The notes below the pieces were generated by a model, which did no database searches, was not told the DNA's origin, and saw only the letters and a program-made list of their open reading frames with translations. A program made the translations under genes and the position numbers. 39,814 nt of DNA, taken from Metabacillus arenae. Lineage in GTDB: Bacteria; Bacillota; Bacilli; Bacillales; Bacillaceae. This document shows positions 1 through 8,095 of this stretch, piece by piece (within the stretch, counting starts at the first letter, position 1; the number at the start of each line of letters is the position of its first letter). Where the stretch lies: positions 1 through 39,814 of the forward strand of contig NZ_JACXAI010000050.1 in the NCBI RefSeq assembly GCF_014773385.1, written 5' to 3'.

Positions 1-24
1 TAACTTCTGTCCTTTTTTCGCCAT
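1..24 (-). CDS. Start of a transposase OrfA-like gene (only 8 codons in window)
   Basis: An ATG at 24 on the minus strand begins M-A-K-K-G-Q-K-L and continues beyond the window edge. AGGGGTGA lies seven bases upstream at good spacing. A Lys-rich start like this is common in IS3-family OrfA proteins (the helix-turn-helix half of the transposase), and the adjacent terminal-repeat-like sequence agrees. Eight residues cannot prove it. Confidence 0.45.
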
Positions 25-96
25 AAAAAATCACCCCTTAATTCAATATTGCCAAACTGTGGGTTTTTCAACATCTACTTTAAGGGGTGCAGTCTA
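1..96 (-). mobile_element. End of an IS3-family-like insertion sequence (partial)
   Basis: Read on the minus strand, the stretch starts with TGCACCCCTTAAAGTAGAT, the type of terminal sequence I know from IS3-family (IS150 group) elements of Bacillus. It is followed by a ribosome binding site (AGGGGTGA) and the first codons of an open frame that runs off the left edge. The outer boundary is placed near 96 by pattern only; the other end and any target duplication lie outside the window. Family assignment is inference from about 90 bases. Confidence 0.5.
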
Positions 97-223
97 CTAA
101 CCGGTGGTTATGTTTTTTGACCTGGCTTTTGATTTGACATGCATTTTCCTTTTTTAGTATGAACCGTTTCATTATGCATCAGGATTAATTTAAGTGTGGG
201 TTCCAAGAACTTATGTAAGTAGG

Positions 224-688
224 TCATTTTGTTCTTTTTATTAGAAATGCTCTAATTAAGAAACCTGCGATAAGCCCTGGAACCAGCGAGATCATAGGAA
301 GCCAGACAGGACCTAAGTAATGACCGTTTAGATTAAATACAGGCGAGTACATTAAACCAACCGTTACAAAATACGCGCCAAAAGCAAAAGGGAGAAAGGA
401 TAAAGCTGGAGTATCTCCACTCGCATGCTTGTATGCATCATACATCGCAAACATATAAACACATGGATAAAACATAAGCCATTGATATTCTGCTACAACT
501 GTAGCTTTTTCAATCTCACCTAAAAAACTGTACATGATTACTTGGTTAAAATGACTAAAGCAATTAATAAGAATTTCCAAAAAAATAAAAACGGTCCCTT
601 TAAACAGGTGTCCATTTAAATACTGACCGAATCCCGGCAACGCGATACTCCAAAATAAAGCTTCAAGTTTCGTCGTTTTCAAATGCAT
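224..688 (-). CDS. Small polytopic membrane protein, unknown function
   Basis: This 154-residue protein is nearly all membrane. It has about four hydrophobic segments, near residues 10-28, 32-60, 70-85 and 98-150, and a basic C-terminus ending in K-R-T-K. The N-terminal stretch P-G-F-G-Q-Y-L-N-G is reminiscent of the TM2-type turn motif, but the rest is not a standard TM2 protein. The ATG at 688 follows a modest AGGA. It stands alone, between an IS edge and the divergent DUF1659 gene. I do not recognise a specific function; Bacillus genomes carry many such conserved membrane proteins. Confidence 0.7.
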   Translation of the reverse strand: MHLKTTKLEALFWSIALPGFGQYLNGHLFKGTVFIFLEILINCFSHFNQVIMYSFLGEIEKATVVAEYQWLMFYPCVYMFAMYDAYKHASGDTPALSFLPFAFGAYFVTVGLMYSPVFNLNGHYLGPVWLPMISLVPGLIAGFLIRAFLIKRTK

Positions 689-845
689 CCATTCCTAACT
701 AAGTTATCTATCTTTCTCTCTCCTATAATTAATATTCTACAAAAATAAAGAAGACATACAAAAAAAGGAAAATAATTTCCAAAAAAATAAGACGCTACTC
801 TTTCTGTCTTTTCCTCTATATGGAGAGTGAAAGGAGGTGATGGAC

Positions 846-1064
846 ATGGCCCAAGCAGTTATCAAAAGCTCCCAGTTACGTTTGGCTTATGACTTAGGTG
901 TTGATGGCGAAGGCAAGCAGCTTGTAAAAACAAAAAACTACAACAATGTAGATACAGCTGCCACACCTGATCAGCTTCATACAGTTGCACAAGCAATCGC
1001 AAGCCTGCAAACGTACCCAATTTATGAAATCGAACGTAATGATTCACACCTCATTGGAGAGTAA
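846..1064 (+). CDS. DUF1659 family small protein
   Basis: A 72-residue soluble protein with the compact pattern of DUF1659: a short beta/alpha fold with Y-D-x-G near residue 16 and a conserved Y-P-x-x-x-I-E near the C-terminus. Codons GTG (837) and ATG (840) lie upstream in frame. The ATG at 846 is preferred because AAAGGAGG ends eight bases before it. It is the first gene of a tight set with DUF2922 and YvrJ, a combination I know as recurrent in Bacillaceae. The function of the set is unknown. No promoter is obvious to me. Confidence 0.85.
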   Translation: MAQAVIKSSQLRLAYDLGVDGEGKQLVKTKNYNNVDTAATPDQLHTVAQAIASLQTYPIYEIERNDSHLIGE

Positions 1065-1097
1065 TGAAAAGCAATCATAAGAAAGGAGGGATGTAAC

Positions 1098-1319
1098 ATG
1101 GCAAAAACATTAGAGCTTCAGTTTTTAAATACTGCTGGAAAAACAGTAAGCTTAAGCATTGATTCCCCAAAAGAGCCTGTTGTGGAAGCTGATATTATGG
1201 CTGTTATGGACAGCATTATTGCAGAAAATGCTTTCACTTCAACTGGAGGAGCCTTTGCAGCAAAAAAAGGTGCCCGAGTTATTGAGCGAAATGTAGAAGA
1301 AGTATTTGAACAAGAATAA
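1098..1319 (+). CDS. DUF2922 family small protein
   Basis: A 73-residue protein typical of DUF2922 in length and pattern: an N-terminal beta strand (K-T-L-E-L-Q-F), the K-E-P segment in the middle, an A-x-x-V-M-D-x-I-I helix and an acidic tail. A strong AAAGGAGGG precedes the ATG. It starts 33 bases after the DUF1659 gene and is surely co-transcribed with it. Such pairs are conserved small-protein operons of spore-formers with no assigned role. A large imperfect hairpin separates it from yvrJ downstream. Confidence 0.87.
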   Translation: MAKTLELQFLNTAGKTVSLSIDSPKEPVVEADIMAVMDSIIAENAFTSTGGAFAAKKGARVIERNVEEVFEQE

Positions 1320-1333
1320 TAAAAATTGAAAAG

Positions 1334-1411
1334 GGCTGGACTTAGCGTACGCAGGGAGCATCAATATGGATTTTTCCATGTGAGGCTTGATAAAAAAGCT
1401 AAGCTCCAGTC
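1334..1411 (+). terminator. Long imperfect hairpin between the DUF2922 and YvrJ genes
   Basis: The left arm GGCTGGACTTAGC (1334-1346) pairs with GCTAAGCTCCAGTC (1398-1411) with one bulged base, enclosing a 51-base loop that itself contains ATGGA-TTTT-TCCAT. A T-rich stretch follows. It could be an attenuating terminator that lowers yvrJ expression, or an RNA-stability element. It is not a classical tight terminator. Confidence 0.45.
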
Positions 1412-1441
1412 TCTTTCTTATTTTAAGAGGAGGGAGATCAC

Positions 1442-1582
1442 ATGGAACAGTGGATGCAATGGGTTAGTGAAGTAGGCTTTCCAATCGTTGTCACCTTATA
1501 TTTACTGCACAGGATTGAAGCAAAGCTTGATAAACTTAATTCGTCCATTCAAATGCTGCCGGCTAAGATAAGAGGGAACTAG
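1442..1582 (+). CDS. YvrJ family protein
   Basis: A 46-codon gene read directly from the sequence. The protein begins MEQWMQWVSEVGFPIVVTLY, continues L-L-H-R-I-E-x-K-L-D and ends in A-K-I-R-G-N. This is the standard YvrJ layout: a short amphipathic start, one membrane segment (residues 11-24) ending at a charged R-I-E-x-K-L, then a short helix. AAGAGGAGGGA lies six bases before the ATG. It is the third member of the DUF1659-DUF2922-YvrJ set, where the short membrane anchor may hold the small soluble partners. That role is inference. Confidence 0.88.
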   Translation: MEQWMQWVSEVGFPIVVTLYLLHRIEAKLDKLNSSIQMLPAKIRGN

Positions 1583-1644
1583 TGATAATTTTTTTGAGGA
1601 GGTAAAGGAACTGAGTTCTGGGAGCCTCTTTTTTATTTGGCGAT

Positions 1645-1860
1645 TTAATTGGAGAAGTTCTTTATTTTTATCGCTAATATTTGATTAATCATAAATCTTC
1701 TATATTCTTTTTTCAAACAGCAATAAGCTAATATAGAGTGATTGTTCATCTGTTTAATGAAAATTACTCTTTGCGAAAGCTGGCTGTCTTTTGCTAAATA
1801 AACGATTTCTAAAGGTTTTTGCTCGGCAAACGCTTTTGTGAGTAGATCCATCCTTTTCAC
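1645..1860 (-). CDS. Small WYL-like protein, unknown role
   Basis: A 71-residue protein with the pattern of the short WYL-related proteins found in Bacillus: P-L-E-I-V-Y-L-A-K-D at the start, a central I-x-x-I-K-Q strand, then A-Y-C-C-L-K-K-E-Y-R-R-F and a closing I-N-Q-I-L-A strand. Full WYL proteins are transcription regulators with a helix-turn-helix; this one has only the beta-barrel-like part. The ATG at 1860 has a weak ribosome binding site (AAAGGGCG upstream). It is monocistronic, with its neighbour on the other strand. Confidence 0.62.
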   Translation of the reverse strand: MKRMDLLTKAFAEQKPLEIVYLAKDSQLSQRVIFIKQMNNHSILAYCCLKKEYRRFMINQILAIKIKNFSN

Positions 1861-1982
1861 GCCCTTTTAGACTTAAATTTCCTAAGATCCTGCTGAACTA
1901 GGTCGCTTTAGCTATTAGTATATGCGAACATATATTCGTTATACTAGTTACCGAGCAGAATCTTTAGACAAAGAGAGGATAA

Positions 1983-2017
1983 AAAACGCTTGGATATCCT
2001 AAGAATCCAAGCGTTTT
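1983..2017. terminator. Perfect 13-bp inverted repeat, bidirectional terminator
   Basis: AAAACGCTTGGAT (1983-1995) and ATCCAAGCGTTTT (2005-2017) are perfect complements with a 9-base loop, flanked by A and T runs on the two sides. It probably ends the transcript of the minus-strand MFS gene arriving from the right. It would also stop plus-strand transcription. Confidence 0.75.
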
Positions 2018-2131
2018 ACTCACAGGTTCTAAATTATTAAATTTGCTAAAGCATTAAAAAATTTTTTTCAAGCTCCAGCGCAAAATTGATCTGAGATCAT
2101 TCCCCGCTAATTGGGCACCTTGATTTTTCAA

Positions 2132-3358
2132 TCATTCATACCACTCTTTCAACCGTTCATCACTTGGCAGTAAGAAAGCGAGTGCTCCTAAAACTGGCAA
2201 GAAAGCAATTGTTATCATAGTTGGAGTCAAACCGAATAGGTCGATGAGTGATCCGAGGGCAACAGAACCTATTGCTCCCATTCCGAAAGCAAGACCAACC
2301 GTAAGTCCTGACATTGTGCCAATTTTTCCGGGAATAAGCTCTTGTGCATAGACGACGGTAACGGAAAAGCTGGACATTAAAATTAAGCCGATGAGCGAGA
2401 GAAGAATATAGGCAACCATGGATCCAACAAATGGAAGTAATAATGAAAGCGGGACAGTTGCTAATAAGGAAAATAGTATGACAGTCCGTTTTCCAAATCG
2501 ATCCGCCAGAGGGCCGCCAAAAAATGTACCGACAGCTCCCATTAAGAGAAAGAGAAAAATATAGCTTTGTGACTCAGCAATGGTCGAATTATAGTTTTCA
2601 ATTACATAAAAGGCATAAAAATTTGAGATGGCACTCACATACCAGGAGCGGGCAAAAATAAGGAATACGATGACAATCAATGCCATTGTGATCGCATTTT
2701 TATGGACGTTACTCGTATTTGACGCAGCTTTTTTTGCTTTTTGGATTGTTTGGACGTTTAGTTTCATGCTGTACCAACGTGCGATGTAAAACAGGAAAGC
2801 AACTGCACATGCGGCGACAAGAGTAAACCAAATCGCCCCAAATTGACCGAGCGGCACGAGAATAATAGCTGTGATAAGCGGAGCTAATGCTTGACCAGAG
2901 TTGCCGCCGACTTGATAGATCGATTGAGCAAGCCCCCTTTTTTCCCCAGCCGCCATATAAGCAACCCGTGAGCCTTCAGGATGAAACACAGCAGATCCAA
3001 GTCCGATAAAAAAGACACACACTAAGATCGTGATAAAGGATGGAGCAAACGCAAGACCAAGCATGCCGATCATACTGCTAGTTAATCCTATGGGCAGAGC
3101 ATAGGGAAGCGGGCGCTTATCTGAGTATAAACCAACAAGCGGCTGCATCACAGAAGAGACGATGTTGAGCGTAAATGCAATAATCCCAAGCTGTGTAAAC
3201 GTTAATCCCATTGACTTTTCTAAAATTGGAAACATCGCTGGAATGACCGCTTGAAGAGAATCATTTAATAAATGACAAAGTCCAATAATAAATAAAATGT
3301 TATAAACCGTGCTTTGTTCCGCTTGATATGGTTTTTTCTTAACTGCTGCTAAAGCCAT
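2132..3358 (-). CDS. fsr: MFS exporter, fosmidomycin-resistance (Fsr) type
   Basis: A 408-residue, 12-helix major facilitator protein. The N-terminal half closely follows Fsr-type exporters: H-L-L-N-D-S-L-Q near residue 30, the loop motif G-L-Y-S-D-K-R-P-L-P-Y, then A-V-F-H-P-E-G-S-R-V-A and S-I-Y-Q-V-G-G-N-S-G-Q-A-L-A-P. The second-half loop has G-G-P-L-A-D-R-F-G-K-R. The family exports fosmidomycin and related small molecules by proton antiport; the real substrate here is unknown. The ATG at 3358 is chosen over an upstream in-frame TTG (3382) because GGAAGG lies 11 bases before it. It stands alone and ends before a bidirectional terminator. A promoter candidate is listed separately. Confidence 0.85.
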   Translation of the reverse strand: MALAAVKKKPYQAEQSTVYNILFIIGLCHLLNDSLQAVIPAMFPILEKSMGLTFTQLGIIAFTLNIVSSVMQPLVGLYSDKRPLPYALPIGLTSSMIGMLGLAFAPSFITILVCVFFIGLGSAVFHPEGSRVAYMAAGEKRGLAQSIYQVGGNSGQALAPLITAIILVPLGQFGAIWFTLVAACAVAFLFYIARWYSMKLNVQTIQKAKKAASNTSNVHKNAITMALIVIVFLIFARSWYVSAISNFYAFYVIENYNSTIAESQSYIFLFLLMGAVGTFFGGPLADRFGKRTVILFSLLATVPLSLLLPFVGSMVAYILLSLIGLILMSSFSVTVVYAQELIPGKIGTMSGLTVGLAFGMGAIGSVALGSLIDLFGLTPTMITIAFLPVLGALAFLLPSDERLKEWYE

Positions 3359-3421
3359 TAGTCTTCGATCCTTCCATTTCAATAAAGTTTATTTAGTAAG
3401 ACGAAATAATTTCTACTATTT

Positions 3422-3450
3422 ATATTATGGAGAAAATCAGAAAAGTTCAA
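3422..3450 (-). promoter_or_regulatory. Candidate promoter of the Fsr-type MFS gene
   Basis: On the minus strand TTGAAC (3445-3450), a 17-base spacer and TAATAT (3422-3427) form a plausible housekeeping promoter about 65 bases before the MFS start codon. Other AT-rich hexamers nearby would also fit the -10 site, so the exact position is uncertain. Confidence 0.4.
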
Positions 3451-3668
3451 GAGGAAATAAGTCTGAAAAAAGTTATATATAGATGAAGAGATATTATTTC
3501 CCTTTTGGTTATCCCAATTTGCTATTAACCTGGATTTTCGTAGGGGGGTTTATTTCTTTATAGAGAAATCTTGATAAACTTCGATGATTTTCGTCAAAGG
3601 AATGACAGGGTAAAGAAACGAATTAAATAGGTATGCGAAATGAAGTTTCGAAATGGGGTGGGAGAAGG

Positions 3669-3932
3669 ATGGGCGAAAAAGAAAAGGTTCAAATGATAAA
3701 AGAACTTTCTGAAAGCATCATACGACTCATGTTAAAAGACGGGTATCAAAAAAACCAGGCTGGCTTAGCATCTGCTGTCGAGCTTTTGGCAAGATGTGTT
3801 TATGACATGAGTGTAGTTTATCAGAAAAAAGATGAAAATCTCGAAGAATCTTTAAAAGGAACAATTGCAAAAATGCAAATTGCCTACAATTCGATCGAAT
3901 TGAATGATAAAAAAATAGAGGATGCTGGTTAA
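3669..3932 (+). CDS. Hypothetical helical protein
   Basis: An 87-residue soluble protein predicted to be almost all alpha helix. Segments include E-K-V-Q-M-I-K-E-L-S-E-S-I-I-R-L-M, A-S-A-V-E-L-L-A-R-C and a C-terminal charged helix, with one Cys and no membrane segment. The ATG at 3669 is used because GGTGGGAGAAGG lies directly upstream; an earlier in-frame ATG at 3633 has no ribosome binding site. It is monocistronic, with its own perfect terminator immediately after the stop. I do not recognise the family. Confidence 0.6.
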   Translation: MGEKEKVQMIKELSESIIRLMLKDGYQKNQAGLASAVELLARCVYDMSVVYQKKDENLEESLKGTIAKMQIAYNSIELNDKKIEDAG

Positions 3933-3934
3933 AC

Positions 3935-3962
3935 AAAAAGCCCTGATTGACAGGGCTTTTTT
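3935..3962 (+). terminator. Intrinsic terminator of the hypothetical gene
   Basis: AAAAAGCCCTG (3935-3945), loop ATTGA, then CAGGGCTTTTTT (3951-3962). It begins three bases after the stop codon at 3932. Confidence 0.88.
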
Positions 3963-4410
3963 AGTATAGAAAAGATATTTTAAGGAAAGTATGAACGTGT
4001 TATAGAGCGTGATTGTTATTGATAGGCCTTAAGGCGGATGTTTTTCGTTTTTATAGAAGAGTTTGACGAAAAGATTGAAGATTCTAAATGGGAGAGTTTA
4101 AATAACTTACTCTTATATTTACCGGCTAGTATGAAAGGTACTTGATTCAAAATTCTCCTAATTGAGAAGAGTAGTGGTCGAGATTAACCGGTTAAGTGAG
4201 AGTTCACGGTATTTGATTTCAAGTTTTCAATGAATTTCTGTGAGTTGGCAGACATAAAATCTTGATGATTTGGAAACAAGCTCATAAGCAGGAAACTTGC
4301 ACAAATAACATCAGCTTAGTAGCCTTGAACAAGTGGATTTAAATGAAAGCGGGAAGGGTACTATATTTAGAGGACCACTGTTATTCTAATAGAAAATTGA
4401 AGGTTTGATA
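3963..4410. other. Intergenic stretch with no gene seen
   Basis: About 450 bases between a terminator and the FUSC gene. I find no frame with a start, ribosome binding site and believable protein. The promoter of the FUSC gene must lie here, but no hexamer pair stands out. The composition does not differ from the surroundings. Confidence 0.4.
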
Positions 4411-6588
4411 ATGATGAGTAGGATTCATATTCGGCACCACTGGCTTGGGAGGCTGATTGCTTCAGATCCAGGCAGTAAAAGATTACAGCAAGCAGGGAAA
4501 GCTACATTAAGTTTAATATCCTCTGTCGCTGCAATGATTTTTCTTATGAGATTGATAGGGGATAATCTCCTTACTCCAGTCATTGTATCAGGAATGGCAG
4601 GCTTGATGGGCATCATAACAGTAATGGATGAAACAGAAAAGGAGAAGAAAGGCACGACTTTGCTTCTTGGTGTCTCAGCGATAATAGGCGTCACGTTGGC
4701 AGCGGTTTTCATAAACCATGCTTATACCATCGATGTATTCATGCTTCTTGCCATTTTCAATGCTTTTTATCTAACAAGGTTCTCAGTCCGCTATTTTTCA
4801 TTATGCATGATTTTTTTTATGATTATCAACATATCTTTCGTTATCAAAGTAACGCCGAATCAGCTCCCATTGTTTTATCTTGGAGCAATGATCGGCATAA
4901 TCAATGCTTATTTAGTTAACTTTCATGTTTTTAAAGATTCTGCACAAGTATTAAAAAGAGGTATACGTTCCTTTCATATTCAATCGAATTTGACGTTTTC
5001 GATATTAATAAAAATAATTGAAGACCCAGAAACCAAGATAAAAAGACAAAAAAGTCTCGAAAAGAATGTCCGAAAACTCAATGAATATGCACGGTCTGTT
5101 GCAGCTGATTTGAATGCTCACGATGTAGAAAAAATATGGCCGGGACTCCAAACCTCTATGCTTAGACTCTATGTGTTTGATGCAGAAATGCTTATAGAGA
5201 CGTTAGCTGATTCTATTAGGAAGTTGAAGAAGGCTGATGCCCTTGAATTTGAAGAATTAAGAAGGCTGCTTGTTTGGGTTGTGAAATCACTTCGGGATAC
5301 AGAAGTTTTGGCCCAAAACTATGAATCTGAGCATTTAGTGGAGGCAGAAAAAGCCGTCCAAGCGTTAAGGTTCCTCTTGGGAGACTTACTCAATCGTGAA
5401 GACAAGCCGCAAGGATGGCTCTACCTCATTCGCCGGATTGAATCAATCACCAACCACGTGATTGAAGGTGCTGCAACGATTCAGCAGTCTCTTCAATATC
5501 CGGGAAAAAAGGAAGAAGATCTGCTAATAAAAACCAAAATGAATGATAAAGACGAAACAGGTACTTTAACAGAAAAAGGCTTAAAACAAACAACTAAAAA
5601 AGCTTATCAGGCGTTAGTAGGAGGAACTGCGGCTATAATTGTTGGACAAATGATCTCTCCTGCCCAGCCTTACTGGGTGCTGCTTACAACGTTTATCGTT
5701 TTATTAGGAACGGAATCGGTCGGAAGAACATACATAAAAGGATTTAAGCGTTCATTCGGCACGATTATCGGAGCTATTATCGGATTTGCTTTAGCAAAGA
5801 CAATCTCAAATCAAACTGTATTAGAAGTTATTTTATTGTTTGTGATCATTTTTTTAGCTTTTTATGTTTTAACGGTTTCGTATACGATGATGAGCATTTT
5901 CATTACGATGCTGATCGCTATTATGTATGGTATATTGCTTGGGGGAATTTCACTTCAATTAATGGGAGCACGAGTGATTGACACCATTGCAGGTGCAGCC
6001 ATTGCTTTCGGCGTTTCATTCTTTATTTTTCCAAAGAGAACAAAGGATAAAGTTGCTGATTCATTGGAGGAGTTTTTAATTGAGCTTCATCCATATGTCA
6101 CAGATTATGTAAGAAGTTTTCGAGAAGACGTGAATGTAAAAGGTCTTGTAGACCAAGCCTTTGAAATTGATCAGAAAATGCAAGCAATTAAAGATGAGGC
6201 GCAAACACTTTTGAAGAGGCCGGGTTTCTTAAACAACTCTGGGATTGCTAGATGGATAACCATCTTTACCGCCATCAATTATTATGCAAAGCATTTAGTT
6301 GCTTCATCTTATCAAAAGAATTTTGATTATCCCAAAGAGCTGGTCCAAACCTTCAAATCAATGGAGGAAAAGCTCGGCAAAAATATCGATACACTTCAAG
6401 GGTTAATTAAAGGAAAAGAACAAAATCGGGTTATTTACAATTTAGATAAGGAACGGGAGCAAATAGAACGGCTTGCCCCAAGTCGGAATCAATCTCACCT
6501 CGACCTGATTCATCATCTTTATTATGTATGGCGAATTAACCAATCATTAGTGGCGCTCGGAGCTGAGTTAGAGGCAAAAGTAGAATGA
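4411..6588 (+). CDS. FUSC-family membrane exporter (aromatic acid exporter type)
   Basis: A 725-residue protein with the duplicated layout of the FUSC / YccS-YhfK family. A first membrane bundle of about six helices (residues 25-175) is followed by a helical soluble domain of about 220 residues. A second bundle (about 405-550) contains the signature-like segment P-A-Q-P-Y-W-V-L-L-T-T and G-R-T-Y-I-K-G-F-K-R-S-F-G-T-I-I-G-A. A long helical tail ends the protein. Family members export aromatic carboxylic acids or fusaric acid, so the substrate here is only a guess. The ATG at 4411 follows GAAGG at seven bases; an upstream TTG (4405) is less likely. Monocistronic, with a strong terminator. Confidence 0.85.
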   Translation: MMSRIHIRHHWLGRLIASDPGSKRLQQAGKATLSLISSVAAMIFLMRLIGDNLLTPVIVSGMAGLMGIITVMDETEKEKKGTTLLLGVSAIIGVTLAAVFINHAYTIDVFMLLAIFNAFYLTRFSVRYFSLCMIFFMIINISFVIKVTPNQLPLFYLGAMIGIINAYLVNFHVFKDSAQVLKRGIRSFHIQSNLTFSILIKIIEDPETKIKRQKSLEKNVRKLNEYARSVAADLNAHDVEKIWPGLQTSMLRLYVFDAEMLIETLADSIRKLKKADALEFEELRRLLVWVVKSLRDTEVLAQNYESEHLVEAEKAVQALRFLLGDLLNREDKPQGWLYLIRRIESITNHVIEGAATIQQSLQYPGKKEEDLLIKTKMNDKDETGTLTEKGLKQTTKKAYQALVGGTAAIIVGQMISPAQPYWVLLTTFIVLLGTESVGRTYIKGFKRSFGTIIGAIIGFALAKTISNQTVLEVILLFVIIFLAFYVLTVSYTMMSIFITMLIAIMYGILLGGISLQLMGARVIDTIAGAAIAFGVSFFIFPKRTKDKVADSLEEFLIELHPYVTDYVRSFREDVNVKGLVDQAFEIDQKMQAIKDEAQTLLKRPGFLNNSGIARWITIFTAINYYAKHLVASSYQKNFDYPKELVQTFKSMEEKLGKNIDTLQGLIKGKEQNRVIYNLDKEREQIERLAPSRNQSHLDLIHHLYYVWRINQSLVALGAELEAKVE

Positions 6589-6611
6589 GCTTTTTAATTA
6601 ACAATGAATTT

Positions 6612-6637
6612 AAGACCTCCAAAAATGGAGGTCTTTT
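6612..6637 (+). terminator. Intrinsic terminator after the FUSC gene
   Basis: AAGACCTCC (6612-6620), loop AAAAAT, GGAGGTCTT (6627-6635), followed by TT then A. A perfect nine-base stem 24 bases after the stop codon. Confidence 0.85.
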
Positions 6638-6760
6638 ATAATCACTTTGACGGACTGTTTGTTAAGAGAAATAGGAACTAGGTTTTGTTCGGAACGTTTG
6701 GCATTTTTAATATTTTTCAGTTCGCAAGTTTTGTAAAGGGGGAGTTTTCGGAATGGACTC

Positions 6761-7174
6761 TTAACTTTCAATTTGGCGATTGGTCCCTTTGAATGAGTTC
6801 TTCCATAATGAATCTAAGCTCAATAGAAAACTGCCGTTCAAAGCAAGGTGGAGGGAAATTGCCAATAGAACAAGATCCAGTTCAAAGCCGCCTAAAAAAC
6901 CGGAAGACCATTTAACCTTTATCGTTGCTACCACGAGGATGATTGCGAACAGGGAAGATACAAGTTTTGTCCCTAATCCTAAAATGACCGCAATTCCCCC
7001 GGCAAGTTCAATCACGCCTACAACATAACCCATGAATCCGGGTATTCCCATGCTTTCAAACGAAGCGGCAGTATTGCCGATCCCGCCTTGGAACTTTGCT
7101 AACCCATGCATTGCAAAGGTGATTCCCAATACGACTCTCAAAATAAGTGAACCAATTTCTAATTTGTCTTTCAT
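6761..7174 (-). CDS. DoxX family membrane protein
   Basis: A 137-residue protein with four membrane segments in the standard DoxX layout. Family marks visible are L-R-V-V-L-G-I-T-F-A-M-H-G-L-A-K-F at residues 12-28, a middle helix with G-V-I-E-L-A-G-G-I-A-V-I-L-G-L-G-T, and a C-terminal F-E-L-D-L-V-L-L-A-I-S-L. DoxX proteins are small quinone-linked or redox-stress membrane proteins whose biochemistry is poorly defined. AAAGGAGAA lies well placed before the ATG. The key context is an operator upstream, identical in half-sites to that of the blaI-like gene, so this gene is probably under the same repressor. Confidence 0.88.
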   Translation of the reverse strand: MKDKLEIGSLILRVVLGITFAMHGLAKFQGGIGNTAASFESMGIPGFMGYVVGVIELAGGIAVILGLGTKLVSSLFAIILVVATIKVKWSSGFLGGFELDLVLLAISLHLALNGSFLLSLDSLWKNSFKGTNRQIES

Positions 7175-7200
7175 TTTTACATTCTCCTTTCATTTATGAG

Positions 7201-7217
7201 CACTACAAATTGTAGTG
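7201..7217 (-). promoter_or_regulatory. BlaI-type operator over the doxX -10 region
   Basis: CACTACA (7201-7207), three bases, TGTAGTG (7211-7217): a perfect 7+3+7 palindrome resembling the TACA/TGTA core of BlaI/MecI boxes. Read on the minus strand it contains TACAAT (7209-7214), a good -10 hexamer for the DoxX gene that starts at 7174. The -35 region is a T-run and is poor. The same half-sites occur before the blaI-like gene. Confidence 0.78.
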
Positions 7218-7234
7218 TTGATATATAAAAAAAA

Positions 7235-8095
7235 TTAGGTGATCGCAAGAAAAATCATGCCCATGAATAAAATCAATCCATAAACGGAGACCACCATAGA
7301 TGTAAAAGCAGGCTTCACCGGTATTTTCTTTTGCGGCTCAATCAATTGCTTAAGCCTATAGTTGACTGCTTCCTCAGAGAAATGAACCAAAACAGGTGTT
7401 GAATCGTCTCGACAGCAATTTTTGATTAACTTTAATAAGGCGCTTCCCAAACCAATTTCTGAACCTGTTTGCCGGATCGCATATTCGTCTGCCAAAAGTT
7501 CACTTATAATTTTATAATTGTGGTAGGACCATTTCGTCATCGGGATAAACCAGAGGGACTCTGAAATCAATTTTAGTATAAAAACCCAAAGGGAATCATA
7601 ATTCTGTTGGTGGCTGGCTTCATGTTCAATGACCGCTTCTAGTTCTTGGTCATCAAGCAGTCTAATCAATCCGCTCGAAAGAACGATCATTGGCCTTCTA
7701 AAACCCATTGAAAATGCCAATAACTGATCATGATTGATTACCAGGATATCCTTGTTTTGTCCTTCTGCTTTTGTCATTACAGACTCTGTCCATTCTTTAT
7801 TCTTCAATTTAAGCATTTTTTTCTGAAACTTCTTAGAAAGTACATATTGTTCGATTATTTTATACAATGTAATGAGAATGGAGTAGGCAATTAATACGTT
7901 TAACAGGATTGTAATCAAGAAATAATAAAATGAGTTTTCCCTGAACAGACTGATGCAAAACTTAAAGAAATTAGTAGGAATATCTACTCCGAATAGGAGA
8001 TGCGTAATATACATCCCCATTTGGCACCAAATAATCGCCGAAATAAGGAGACTTACTCCCAGGATCATTAATGATTTTTTCTTCCACCCCATCAT
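7235..8095 (-). CDS. M56 family membrane metalloprotease (BlaR1/MecR1-like, no sensor domain)
   Basis: A 286-residue protein with membrane segments near residues 8-30 and 55-82, a cytoplasmic zinc-protease domain with H-E-A-S-H at 158-162, and a last membrane segment at about 262-284. A likely third zinc-ligand region E-L-L-A-D-E-Y follows the active site by about 40 residues. This is the BlaR1 protease core, but the roughly 250-residue penicillin-binding sensor that BlaR1/MecR1 carry after the last helix is absent. In BlaR1 systems the protease inactivates the BlaI repressor on signal. The start overlaps the repressor stop by four bases (ATGA), so the two are translationally coupled. What it senses is unknown. 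Confidence 0.87.
   Translation of the reverse strand: MMGWKKKSLMILGVSLLISAIIWCQMGMYITHLLFGVDIPTNFFKFCISLFRENSFYYFLITILLNVLIAYSILITLYKIIEQYVLSKKFQKKMLKLKNKEWTESVMTKAEGQNKDILVINHDQLLAFSMGFRRPMIVLSSGLIRLLDDQELEAVIEHEASHQQNYDSLWVFILKLISESLWFIPMTKWSYHNYKIISELLADEYAIRQTGSEIGLGSALLKLIKNCCRDDSTPVLVHFSEEAVNYRLKQLIEPQKKIPVKPAFTSMVVSVYGLILFMGMIFLAIT

Noticed and set aside
98-109. TAACCGGTGGTT shared with 17495-17506
   Set aside because: Only 12 bases in two intergenic places with no further similarity; probably chance around the palindrome ACCGGT.
1596-1636. Possible terminator after yvrJ (GAGG ... CCTC, then six T)
   Set aside because: Only a four-base outer stem can be formed; the inner pairing is poor.
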